Notes under the pieces: model-generated
Database searches by the model: none
Seen by the model: only the letters and a program-made list of their open reading frames with translations
Told to the model about the DNA's origin: nothing
From: Priapulus caudatus
Taxonomy: Eukaryota > Priapulida > Priapulimorpha > Priapulimorphida > Priapulidae
Assembly: GCF_000485595.1 (NCBI RefSeq)
Contig: NW_014579491.1
Span: 1 to 31,928, forward strand
Reading direction: 5' to 3'
Length of the DNA stretch: 31,928 nucleotides
Position numbers and translations under genes: made by a program
Shown here: piece after piece, positions 1 through 8,399 of the stretch
How the letters are laid out: the number at the start of each line of letters is the position of its first letter
How positions within the stretch are numbered: position 1 is the first letter of the stretch

Positions 1-191
1 GAAAGATCGCGCAGAAGAGGTTCTCGAACGGCACGAACGGATCGTGGATGCCGAGAAGCAGCGACGACAGCTTGAAGTAGACGAAGAAGACGACGACTCC
101 GAGGTAGACGACGACGTGAGGAACGGAGATGTAGTTCGTCTGTTCCTCGATGATGAACAGGATCGACGCGAGCGCGCACGCCTTCGTGTAG
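1..191 (-). CDS. Internal exon of a multi-pass membrane protein (runs off the left edge)
   Basis: On the minus strand, 63 codons are open from an acceptor (pyrimidine/C run then CTGCAG at 192-197) to the window edge. Nearly every third codon position is G or C (TTC, ATC, GTC, CTC, TAC), a strong sign that this is the real frame. The peptide is hydrophobic. It starts KACALASILF, and a second stretch VVVYLGVVVFFVYF is followed by KLSSLLLGIHDPF. This suggests two membrane segments joined by a short polar turn (EEQTNY). The exon starts in phase 1: one base completes a codon begun in the previous exon. I do not recognise the family. The opposite strand also reads open, as an acidic/basic peptide, but with no codon bias, so I treat that as a shadow. 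Confidence 0.6.
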
Positions 192-1472
192 CTGCAGGGG
201 GGGCGAGAAACAAGAGAACATTTATTGAGGGCTCCACTGGGTCGAGGTTAGATCACACCCCTCACCAACTAACTGCATGCAGCGCCCCCTTCCCACACTC
301 GGGATATACCACTGCCACAATGCTAGCACTATTTTTAAAGTGGGGGCGGAGCTCCGGGGAAATCCAACAAATGGCAATACAACGGCCGCGAAGTTGCCGC
401 CTAACAAAACATTAGAAATTCCTATGATTTGCATGTTTGTTGGTGGACAAATTTAGATGTTTTAAGCTGAATACACAAAAATGTATCAAAGACAATGTTC
501 GAGAATTAGGTATATTGGCAAGCATCCCAAAAATTCATGATAAATACGTGAACTTAGTTTAGCAAACAGCGTAATGATTTGAAAGTAGTAAATGGGCGCA
601 CTATTTCGTATCACTAATTTATCAAATTTCTTATCAAGGTCGAGCGAGTCGCGTGTGCGCTTATAGACCACGTATGTTAAATCTAGATGCAGTTGACAGC
701 GCATACTATGAGCCGCGTGTACGCTCTTAAGCTGTGTATGTAGCGACACGCTTCTTGCTATCTTTGACATATATACACAAGATAGCGCGAGAACTGTGTC
801 TCCTTAGGCACATGTACAATGTGATATTTAGAAGCTTCGAGAACCAGCCGCGCCTTGGGTGTTGACAGCCGATGGTTCCTACGTTACCATGGGAACAGCT
901 GCGTGACTCGGATACGTGTATTATATATGCATGTCGCCACGCTTTAACCAGCTTGTGCGTGCGACACTAGTTTATGTGTTTATATTAATTACTGCATATA
1001 ATATGTATACAGGCATGTATATATGTGTGTATACGCTGGTACATATGAAGTATGATATATATGTATATTTGTATGTATACAGATGGTATACCAAGGCCAA
1101 TTAGCCTGTACATTCCGTACTGATGTGTAGACATAATCAGCATAGCGTATGGACGACCCTGGTGTCTGAATCACATGTTTATAAGGAAAATGTCGAGATT
1201 TGCATGTATATATATATAAACATGTATATATGCCTCCTATGCTACAACACAGTTCCTATGCTACAACAGGTGTCCTTGCCGCCTTCCTGTGTTGACTAGC
1301 TAGGGAGGATGCAAAGATGTTAGAGAAGAACTACTTGAGGAGAAGTCGCACATAAAATAACCTAGAAAAAAAAAAAAAAAACCTTAAATAGCCACACCAA
1401 GATTACAATGTTTTCTGGTATCTGGTTACAATCCGTTTTGGCGTTAAGTTCCTTGTAGCCGCAGGTCCCGTC
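192..1472. other. Non-coding, AT-rich, with TA/TG microsatellite-like DNA and a poly-A run
   Basis: No convincing exon is seen. About 316-360 (ATGCTAGCACTA then TTTAAAGTGGGGGC) resembles 23628-23665, so a short dispersed repeat is present. From about 960 to 1220 the DNA is rich in alternating TGTATA/TATATG. A 14-bp direct repeat (CCTATGCTACAACA) occurs at about 1236 and 1254. A run of about 16 A lies near 1366-1381. The open frames here are low-complexity Tyr/Ile/Val strings from the TATA-rich DNA. Confidence 0.5.
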
Positions 1473-1529
1473 GTGCTAGTTAAACACAACGCAAGGCTAA
1501 TCACGAACAATCACATTATACGATCATCA

Positions 1530-1722
1530 GATCCGAACGAGATTTCTGAACGAGATTCAGATCCGAACGAGATACTGCACAACATCATCGCTTCAAAGGA
1601 AAAAGACATAATAAACCTTAAGGAGAAATGTATTCAAACAGAAAATAATGCGCAGGACGCTGCCATGTATGGAAGAGCTCCTAGAAACAAACAACGCGCT
1701 GTGTACCGAAATCGAAGTGAGC
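1530..1722 (+). pseudogene. Coiled-coil exon fragment (frameshifted)
   Basis: The frame reads SDPNEILHNIIASKEKD followed by a heptad-like stretch rich in K, E and N. It then shifts by one base near 1660-1675 into MEELLETNNALCTEIE, which ends at a GTGAGC donor at 1723. Both halves look like one alpha-helical coiled coil split by an indel. The source is either decay or a base-calling error. A short direct duplication (GATCCGAACGAGAT) lies at the start of the block. The next two exon-like blocks downstream on the same strand are also coiled coil, so they may belong to one long filamentous or motor-associated protein. No family is assigned. Confidence 0.4.
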
Positions 1723-2141
1723 ACTTCCGTATTGACGTGTAAATGTGGGAATTTGGCTAACGTTGTAAAACGTGCTGAGTGTTATGTAAAGTCTGACGTA
1801 GCCCAGCTTTCTTACCAACCAAGCTGTATGCTGGGTTATTATAGTAGAAACAAGAAAAAGCGGTATAGATGCTTTGGACACCAGAATACAACTGGGGGTG
1901 TACTGGTGTATGGGATGTGAGTGGCACCTGAATGTGTGATTGGTACAATTTCAGATAATTATTAGGCTAAGATGAACGTATATGCATTTCCTGTTTAAAC
2001 AAATTTTTTTTACATGTCTGTTGAAAGTTAAAGTGACAGCTTGTTGTTGTTTTAACCTAATATCTAGCTGCATACAAGTACGTTCAATGTATTTGGCTTG
2101 ATCTCAGCTTTTATGTCTAATAATTTCCATATATATGTCAG

Positions 2142-2265
2142 GAACTCAAGCAGGAGGCCTGTGGCCTCACTATCAAGGTAAAAGAACTGAAGCTAGCAAA
2201 CAGCTACATGTATGACGACATTGAATTGCTGGAGGAAAAGCTAAAGAAAGAGGAGCTTGCCAAGC
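2142..2265 (+). CDS. Coiled-coil exon, probable
   Basis: A classic acceptor (ATATATATGTCAG, AG at 2140-2141) is followed in phase 0 by about 41 codons. They start ELKQEACGLTIKVKELKLAN and include LLEEKLKKEELAK, a strong heptad pattern of L/I with K/E. A weak donor (GTGAAA) follows at 2266. It reads on from the coiled-coil fragment at 1530-1722 and is followed by another coiled-coil piece at 2406. Long coiled coils of this type occur in kinesins, myosins and golgins. The sequence alone does not decide which. Confidence 0.5.
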
Positions 2266-2405
2266 GTGAAAATTCGTGGGGGGACATGTCTCCCTGTCCC
2301 CCCCCCCGGGATTTGCGCCCCTGTGACAGTGTGAACGCGACTATACTCTCTTAATAGAAAAGCAAGTTATACATAATAAGTACAACACTTGTCTGTTCCC
2401 TTTAG

Positions 2406-2491
2406 GCTTACAAAGATGAGATCGATGAGTTGAAATGGAAGCTGCTGCAACAGACGATCACGGCAACCTTCAAGTCAAACTTTTCTAAAGT
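2406..2491 (+). CDS. Coiled-coil exon, probable short
   Basis: It follows a good acceptor (CTGTTCCCTTTAG, ending at 2405). Phase 0 gives AYKDEIDELKWKLLQQTI and then a Thr/Ser-rich tail. A GTAACA donor-like site lies at 2492. The phase does not join cleanly to the block ending at 2265, so an exon may be missing between them or the 2265 end may be misplaced. The helix-forming composition matches the two blocks upstream. Confidence 0.4.
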
Positions 2492-2561
2492 AACAGTCTT
2501 TACCTTGTATTCTTGAATGTAGTTGGCACTTTGTGAAGAAAAATCAAGAGTAACCTGTGTT

Positions 2562-2632
2562 CACCTTTTTTTAAAGTTAACTAGAAATGGACGTTGTGCA
2601 CTCAAACCTAATTTTTAAAGAAAGGTTTGCTA
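2562..2632 (+). repeat. Short dispersed repeat, inverted copy at 22913-22978
   Basis: The stretch containing GAAATGGACGTTGTGCACTC and the following AAACCTAATTTTTAAAGAAA recurs reverse-complemented at 22913-22978, where it abuts the pogo-like linker. The two copies are nearly identical over about 66 bases. Confidence 0.75.
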
Positions 2633-2739
2633 TAACTAGGATGCAAGGATACTTATTCGTACGGTGCCTACTGTCTAATAATAAACAATGCATCGATGTA
2701 GTTACATTTCCGACTTGCTTTGATGAAATGAGCTAAAAA

Positions 2740-3125
2740 CAAGTACAACAACAGGGAAGAAAAGTAATGATTGGAGACAACCATTCGTCTCATCTCAACC
2801 AGGCAGTCTTGAAGGCATGTGAAGACAATGACATTGCCTTTGAATGCTTGCCTCCGAATAGTACGCACTTGCCACAGCCACTAGACATTGCGTTCTTTCG
2901 GCCCATGAAGATAAAGTGGCGCCAGGTACTCACAGATTGGAAAAGGAAAGAGAAGAAATCAAAGACAATGCCCAAGGATGTTTTTCCAAGACAGCTGAAG
3001 AAACTACATGAAATATTACAAGTTAATTGCAAAGAAGTGTTGGTGAATGGGTTTAGAAAAGCTGGAATATTCCCAATCAGCAAAGATGAACTGATTGCAA
3101 GATTACCACACCGAAGAGGGGCCAA
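2740..3125 (+). pseudogene. Pogo/Tigger-like DDE transposase fragment, copy 1
   Basis: The frame opens with MIGDNHSSHLNQ, whose Asp in GDN is the second catalytic Asp of the DDE_1 (pogo/Tigger/Jerky) fold. Then come CLPPNSTHLPQPLD, holding the third catalytic Asp in QPLD, and the downstream GFRKAGIFPISKDELIARLP block typical of the family. The first catalytic Asp, the DNA-binding helix-turn-helix and the CENP-B-type domain are absent. The match to the other copies begins abruptly at AAGTACAACAACAGGG (2739; also 6942 and about 12555), so all copies here share the same downstream part. This copy keeps the continuous frame VLTDWKRKEKKSKTMPKDVF, which is broken in the copy at 6942. It stops matching at about 3128, where unrelated GC-rich sequence begins. 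Confidence 0.8.
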
Positions 3126-3128
3126 CCA

Positions 3129-3316
3129 TCTAGTGTTCGTCTCGGCGTGCTACCTGTTCATCTCGCTGGCCTACCTCGCCGGCTAGGGACTCCATCGCTT
3201 GCTCGGGGCCGTTCCGTGATTCCGGGAGAGTGACGGCGGCGGCGCACGATCTGTACGAGTACGGAGCACGCGCAGAGGCGGAGGCCATGGTGGAGTCCCT
3301 ACTAGTTGTCACGCAG
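3129..3316 (+). other. GC-rich exon-like block ending in a strong splice donor
   Basis: The GC content jumps at about 3130. One plus frame reads VFVSACYLFISLAYLAG and stops; all its third positions are G/C, which looks like a membrane-segment-coding piece. A second plus frame stays open through VTAAAHDLYEYGARAEAEAM to CAG|GTAAGG, a near-consensus donor at 3317. The two frames overlap, so this is either two fused exon remnants or one exon with an indel. The block sits directly against the DDE fragment. That suggests the transposon sequence ended inside, or was joined to, a host gene. Function unknown. Confidence 0.35.
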
Positions 3317-3389
3317 GTAAGGGGGAGCTCGTTAGCTAATTTGTATAGTTTGTTATCTAATTAGTATAGTTCGTTAGCTAATTATTTTC

Positions 3390-4250
3390 TACTCAACCTT
3401 TTTTATGATCGAGAAGGTGCAAATAGCTTTTTTATGGTTGAGAAGGTGCGATAAGATATCTTTTAAAACTTATTGGCATCTTGCCTCCATTAATTAATTG
3501 TGTATTCTTTCAAGTGGAAACTGTGCGTGGAAAAAATACACCGCCGCCTCCTCACACATCGACGAAAGACGCCGATACGCGACTAGTGGGAGTCACGTGC
3601 TTGTATGGTTAGCTTGTATTGTGACTACGTCGTGTATAGTCAGACGAGTAAACTGCCACGTATGAAAGTACATTTGCGAGTTCATTATAAATATTTGTGC
3701 AATAACGGCTTATGAGAATATGAGACCGAGCTATTTAACACAGACTGCTTCCAGTTCGTCCGAATCCGCGAGACGGCTTATATACCCGATTACAATTGAA
3801 TATTAAGGTAGATAACAGGTGCTCAACTCCTCACGACAAGATCAACCTGAAAACAAAGGCAAATAACAACTCGATAATGACGAAAGAAACACAACGATGA
3901 CCGTCAAGAAAAGAGGAGTCGGTAAACTACAAAAGAAAAAACAGCTTTCTGTCTCATCGTCAAACGAGAACTGGCGGAAATGCCACAATTTACATTCGCC
4001 TACGGTCCTCCGCAAACAAAACAAAGTGTTAAGACCAAATATTCGTGTATTTTGTACAGTTTGTTGTAATAACGTCACCCAATGACCTTGCTAGCGTGCC
4101 TAGGACTGACCATACGTAGTGATTTATGCTATTATGGTTAATAATATTCACTTGAGAGTATCACGTGATAAAGAAATACTGGCTAACTACGTTTTACGAG
4201 ACGATGCGGACACGAGTAACAGAGTGGGCTATGTGGTGTACGTAGTGCAG
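3390..4250 (+). repeat. Repeat family A, copy 1 (internally deleted)
   Basis: It is homologous to 10165-11765 and, inverted, to 13828-15423. It starts with the GATC-palindromic TTTTTTATGATCGAGAAGG region, runs through GTGGAAACTGTGCGTGG, and then skips about 700 bases relative to the other copies (junction near 3585-3595) before continuing with GACTACGTCGTGTATAGTCA. It ends near GGGCTATGTGGTGTACGTAG. The terminal orientation of the ATGATCGAGAAGG segment is opposite to copy 2, so the ends were rearranged. No protein is recognised. The short open frames inside (Lys/Ser-rich) are mirrored in the other copies and look non-coding. Confidence 0.8.
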
Positions 4251-4579
4251 CCAGGTTTATAAAGCCGCACGATCCTGATGCAGTTCATTGATTGGAGACG
4301 AAGGGAAATTGTTTCGGTAGGAACTAAGTTTTATATGTGAAGGTCGCGCAATGCATCAGTATGTTGTATTTTATCGTATGTTGTAGGTATAACAATTTAC
4401 AATTAAATTCTATTAGGGACGAGGGTTTGTGAAAGGGTACAGCCATATTTTGCATTTACCCTATCCAAAGAGTGCATGTTCTAGCAGAGTTATTAGACAG
4501 CAGGTGGCTTTCAGCGTGAGCTTTTAAAGCAGCAGAATCGAGGACGCATGATTTTTTGACACTAGATAGTGTGGAAAAA

Positions 4580-4827
4580 CCTTGGAACCCTTCATCTGAG
4601 ACACTTGACTTAATGGTCGCTCGAGCCAGATCCCTTCATCCGAGCAGATAAAGTATGGTCTGCGAACTAGAGGGTCCGATGGTCACCAACTGTTACATCG
4701 ACCTGCTGAAGTACCTTATGTGGGCAAAACGGGACCAAGCTCAACTCTTGGGGAGAAAGCTGCTGAAATCTTATCTCGTGTGGGATTTAAGATAACTACC
4801 TGCCCTCAAACGGGTCCCTCTACGTAG
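4580..4827 (+). pseudogene. Unrecognised decayed coding sequence, part 1
   Basis: SSETLDLMVARARSLHPS in one frame is followed, after a one-base shift at about 4641, by about 61 open codons starting EQIKYGLRTRGSDGHQLLHR and containing VGKTGPSSTLGEKAAEIL and GFKITTCPQTGP. They end at TAG (4825). The composition is protein-like, with mixed hydrophobic and charged residues and no low complexity. I cannot assign a family. It could be a host exon pair or a transposon ORF. Confidence 0.3.
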
Positions 4828-4859
4828 TGATCAATAAACTATAATAAAATACATTAGAC

Positions 4860-5006
4860 ACCGATTTCTCCAAGTATGTTGATGAGGTCTTCAAGCGGCA
4901 ACTGTACACACAGATCATTCGTGATCCAGATGTGATTCGGTTCTTACACTCAGACCTCCTAATAAGTGACAGCGATGCAAAGAAATTCGCCACCTACCAT
5001 GTCTAA
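4860..5006 (+). pseudogene. Unrecognised coding-like sequence, part 2
   Basis: An open stretch of about 48 codons reads TDFSKYVDEVFKRQLYTQ, then IIRDPDVIRFLHSDLLIS, ending at TAA (5004). It looks helical and protein-like and lies about 35 bases after the previous block. That gap is too short for a usual intron, so the two may be one gene split by indels. The frame after the stop (KLTEGASTSQ) also reads open to about 5202. Family unknown. Confidence 0.3.
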
Positions 5007-5204
5007 GAAATTAACTGAGGGGGCTAGCACTAGCCAGGGCCTTTCTAAGCTAGTGGCCTATCAAAATGGAATTGAGCAAAAGGCAATTTCCCAAAGTCAG
5101 TTTATACTTCGCAGGATCCAAGATGGCGAACGCTTCTTTACACATATCTCCTGGTGGAGTGAAGCAGAACCCTCGATCAGACATCAGGAGGCCAGCCACG
5201 CTTA

Positions 5205-5325
5205 ATAGATATAAATAATTATTATATTGATTTTACTGATTTTTATGATGATCGATGATTCGACGGCGATCATAACAATAATCTACACGAATGATTTAAA
5301 TAATTTAATGATTTTTAGGTGTGGG
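5205..5325 (+). repeat. Segment X, partial copy
   Basis: This AT-rich DNA with TTACTGATTTTTAT and GATTCGACG..CGATCAT matches 9907-10020 and, inverted, about 18060-18180. It ends where the minisatellite begins, next to the first N (5327). Confidence 0.7.
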
Positions 5326-5327
5326 GN

Positions 5328-5639
5328 CGTGATGCTAACTAGGGATGCTGCTAACTAACGTGATGCTAACTAACGTGATGCTAACTAACGTGGTGCTAAC
5401 TAGGGATGCTGCTAACTAACGTGGTGCTAACTAGGGATGCTGCTAACTAACGTGGTGCTAACTAGGGATGCTGCTAACTAACGTGGTGCTAACTAGGGAT
5501 GCTGCTAACTAACGTGCTGCTAACTAGGGATGCTAACTAGGGATGCTAACTAGGGATGCTGCTAACTAACGTGATGCTAACTAACGTGATGCTAACTAGG
5601 GATGCTAACTAACGTGATGCTAACTAGGGATGCTAACTA
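5328..5639 (+). repeat. Minisatellite of GATGCTAACTAGG / GCTGCTAACTAACGTG units, bounded by Ns
   Basis: The whole stretch is built of two short related units, GGATGCTAACTAG and GCTGCTAACTAACGTG, alternating in variable order for about 310 bases. A single N lies immediately outside each end (5327 and 5640), which suggests consensus trouble or stitching at the array. The true copy number is probably not what is shown. Confidence 0.95.
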
Positions 5640-5782
5640 NAAACCAATGTAATTGTTTTGGGTAAAATTGCTGCACCAGATCAGAATAGTCTAATAGCTT
5701 TGCTCTTACTCACTGCACAGCTAGATCGGCTGTCATTGCCAGATGTTTATATATGCTTTTCTTGTCTCATATGATGAAACAG

Positions 5783-5888
5783 ATACACCGAAAAAGAGGA
5801 CAAAGAAATTATGAGCTACATCGAAACACATGGCCTGTTAAAACAAGTCCGGGGCAGAGCCATGTGGGTGGACCTAGAAAAGGAAAAT
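5783..5888 (+). CDS. Myb/SANT-like (Rap1-type?) exon, left-arm copy
   Basis: This 106-bp exon has an AG acceptor (GATGAAACAG) and a GTACGT donor. It starts in phase 1 and encodes 35 residues beginning YTEKEDKEIMSYIETHG, with VRGRAMWVDLEKEN at its end. The pattern Y-T-x-x-E-D-x-x-I-x-x-Y-I, then G-x-A-M-W-x-x-L-E, is the first part of a Myb-type helix bundle. Its closest resemblance, by my memory of the family, is the Rap1/TERF2IP Myb domain, in which W packs the second helix. The next exon, which should carry the recognition helix, is not seen nearby. A same-length copy lies inverted at 24957-25062. The two differ at 11 of 35 residues while their flanks are nearly identical. Confidence 0.5.
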
Positions 5889-6271
5889 GTACGTCGTGTA
5901 GATTTCTTTAGTGATGAAACAAAGAGAACTCGCATTTTGTCTTTTCCCACAATACATTGCTAAATATGCAAGGTTTCAGATCCTAGTTATCTTGCCACTA
6001 TGTGGTGCTATGAACGTGATACGAAATTACAGATATATTGTTTGTACATGGAGTGTGAGACATTGAAACATGAATACTGAAGTCAGTGTTTGTATGCTAT
6101 GGGACAACATGTAGGGTCAGCTATATGCCTTGTATAAGATTATTCATAAGTAAGATGTATAAATAGCTTTCAAGTTGACTCTAAAAGCTTGAAATATTTC
6201 CTCATGTTTTTTTACAATTACAGTCTTCATGTTTATGAGCAAACAATCTGTAATTAATTTTTTTCACCAGG

Positions 6272-6942
6272 TGGTACCGGGCCGAACATGGCAAAGTTTG
6301 AGGAGCCCGGTACCTAACTTATTTACTGGGAAAAGAACTAATGTAGGTACCGGTATGCGCTGTTAATGGGAGAGGCGTGGAGACAGGCTAAATGGCGCGC
6401 GTCATGCGAGCTTCTGCGGCGTGGGGACGGCTTGCGATCGCGCATATATGTGCATGCGAAGGTGGCGCGGGTATAGTGGTTGAAGGGGCGGGTTGGAGGA
6501 TGGAGGGGGGGCGTGGGGTACTTCTACCCGACTCGGGCGATGAGCAGTGGTGTCCTTCGGCGGACACGACGGCATGCCTTGCGTTGATCGGGTTACTACC
6601 GGTACGTGTTGCGACGACTCGGGCGTGCACAGAGACACCGTGGCTGCGCTCCCTGAGCATGACGTTCGCGTGCTCTGGGTCGTCGGGCAGTGTCTGAGCG
6701 GTGTGACCGATGTCGGTGTGACAAAATAAAGAGAGATATCCTATTAATGCAAAATTATGAAGACGTGGGATTAAAAATGACAAATATAAATGAAAGTGTC
6801 AATGACACTGTAGCTCACCACAAAAAAGGACACAAATGAGTGAGTAAGAAGAAGTCAGTTTTAATTGAGCAACCATCGACGTACATTATAGAAACGATTG
6901 CCATCTGTATATCGCAATAATAATTTATAAACCTACAACAGT
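6272..6942 (+). repeat. GC-rich repeat with a GGTACCGGGC inverted pair, upstream of the transposase copy
   Basis: It starts at GGTACCGGGC, which is repeated inverted as GCCCGGTACC about 20 bases on (6305-6314). A GC-rich core (6370-6715) and then AT-rich DNA lead into the DDE fragment. It is mirrored at 23930-24560, and the later part (from about 6630) recurs at 12215-12550. A 130-residue frame in the core is open in both arms, but it is Pro/Ser/Arg-rich. The arms are too similar for its openness to count as independent evidence, so I do not call a gene. Confidence 0.65.
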
Positions 6943-7549
6943 AAAGTACAACAACAGGGAAGAAAAGTAATGATTGGAGACAATCATTCGTCTCATCTCA
7001 ACCAGGCAGTCTTGAAGGCATGTGAAGACAATGACATTGCCTTTGTATGCTTGCCTCCGAATAGTACGCACTCGACACAGCCACTAGACATTGCGTTCTT
7101 TCGGCCCATGAAGATAAAGTGGTGCCAGCTAGGTACTCACAGATTGGAAAAGGAAAGAGAAGAAATCACAGACAATGCCCAAGGATGTTTTTCCAAGACA
7201 GCTGAAAAAACTACAAGAAATATTACAAGTTAATTGCAAAGAAGTGTTGGTGAATGGGTTTAGAAAAGCTGGAATATTCCCAATCCGCAAAGATGAACTG
7301 ATTGCAAGATTACCACACCGAAGAGAGGCCAACCATCTAGTGAGCAACAGCTTTATGGCTTTTGTAACAGCAATTCGAGGAAGTACTGCTCAGGAACCAG
7401 TAAAGAGGAAGAAAATGTTGAGTCTTCAGCCAGGCAAGAGCATTTCCAGTGAAGAGGTTAAAAGAACCGCAGAAGTACCGGTAAAAGAAACAGCTGAAGG
7501 TGAACCAAAGAAAAATAAAGGCGAAACCACAAAAAAATCCGAGCAGTGA
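6942..7549 (+). pseudogene. Pogo/Tigger-like DDE transposase fragment, copy 2 (frameshifted)
   Basis: It has the same GDNHSSHLNQ and CLPPNSTHSTQPLD motifs (second and third catalytic Asp) as the copy at 2740. A four-base CTAG insertion near 7128 relative to that copy breaks the frame. The correct frame resumes at MPKDVFPRQLKKLQ (7175) and continues through GFRKAGIFPIRKDEL. A hydrophilic linker follows (SSEEVKRTAEVPVKETAEGE) and ends at TGA at 7547. Copy 1 does not extend this far. The linker is also found at 22605-22915 (minus) and 12970-13180. The N-terminal half of the enzyme is absent, so the fragment cannot be active. Confidence 0.8.
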
Positions 7550-7960
7550 AGCTGGAGCTTTCAGATCTTGATGATGATGAGACTATAGTAAGAATTAGAC
7601 ATAATAGATGAGACTGAAACTGCATGAGGAACAACTGAGAGTAGATTGAGATGAACAAGAAGTAATGAAATAGTGTTCATCTAGCAGGACAAGTCTGCGA
7701 CAAAGTTTACCAAGAAAGATTCAGAGACCAGAAAAGTGGTTGTCGTTTGCTATGAAGAAGGATAACTTTCCCGAAGAGTGAAGAAGGCTAAAGAAACTAG
7801 GGGTAGTTGTGAATGCAATGCCCTGAAAGTGCAAACAGTTAGGTTGGAGGTGGCCTAGATCAGAAAATAAACTGCTCTATCCTTTCGAAGATGTAATAGC
7901 AAAGATCAGCGGTCAATGCATTATTCTACACAATGATAGAGGAGTATTCAAAATTGAGTG
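7550..7960 (+). pseudogene. Transposase acidic linker and C-terminal domain remnant
   Basis: An acidic stretch (SDLDDDE-like) is followed by a diverged version of the C-terminal domain that is intact at 18633-18935: FTKKDF, CYEG, FPGRVEE, LGWRWPRSENKLLYPFED. Several single-base indels break the frame here (for example at 7755 and 7830). Small beta-strand domains with the pattern Y-E-G-x-x-F-P-G..W-x-W-P follow the catalytic core in many pogo/Tigger and related transposases. Confidence 0.65.
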
Positions 7961-7987
7961 TGATAGTTTATCCATGTGGAGTTAATT

Positions 7988-8056
7988 TGTTTTAAGTTCT
8001 AAGATTTGTTTTTAAGTTCTAAGATTGGTTTTAAGTTCTAAGATTTGTTCTAAGCA
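7988..8056 (+). repeat. About 23-bp tandem repeat, TTTAAGTTCTAAGATTGG-type
   Basis: There are about three to four tandem units of GTTTTAAGTTCTAAGATT. The array recurs at about 9466-9535 and, inverted, at about 18565-18615, so it belongs to the larger repeated unit. Confidence 0.85.
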
Positions 8057-8186
8057 TCATAATGCTTAACTATGTTAAGATTTAATTTTCCTATATTTCC
8101 TAAAAAATGTTATAGTTCTAACATACCGATACTTTTTGTTTTGAAATTTGGTCTTAAAGACTAAAGTTTTTCTAAACTCACTCCAG

Positions 8187-8282
8187 TGTCCAATGTTGCC
8201 CCAATTAGGCGCTATCTTTGACCAAGGATACGATTTCAATTGGTGTTCAAAAGTTACCCACACCAGGGGGCAACATTGGACA
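8187..8282 (+). repeat. 16-bp inverted pair TGTCCAATGTTGCCCC (hairpin), copy 1
   Basis: TGTCCAATGTTGCCCC at 8187-8202 is perfectly complementary to 8267-8282, with a 64-base spacer. The same pair occurs at 9668-9763 and, inverted, at 18324-18419. The arms are conserved in all three copies while the surrounding DNA has indels. Confidence 0.9.
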
Positions 8283-8399
8283 GCCATAAAAAAATGATAA
8301 AAAATACTTAGCCTGTGACCTTACCCTTGAACTTGTGTAACATTGTACCCCTCTGTGGTGCGCCGGCTATGGGGCATTAAAATACGCTACTACTTTGAT

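Noticed and set aside
44-415. Plus-strand ORF with an acidic/basic start
   Set aside because: It is the antisense of a GC3-biased minus-strand membrane exon, and its own codons show no bias.
916-1174. Overlapping Tyr/Ile-rich ORFs on both strands
   Set aside because: They are translations of TATA/TGTA microsatellite DNA.
5328-5639. Possible CRISPR-like array
   Set aside because: Units are contiguous, with no unique spacers, and the genome is eukaryotic. It is a minisatellite.
5783-5888. Diversity-generating retroelement as the cause of exon variation
   Set aside because: No adenine-specific pattern, no template repeat and no matching reverse transcriptase type. Gene conversion or selection fits better.
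6388-6783. 130-residue frame open in both arms (also 24058-24447)
   Set aside because: The arms are near-identical, so conservation is not independent. The peptide is Pro/Ser/Arg-rich with no domain and several overlapping open frames.
8075-8287. Minus-strand ORF beginning MAVQCCP and its copies
   Set aside because: It covers the 16-bp hairpin arms, and its frame is not kept in the other copies.
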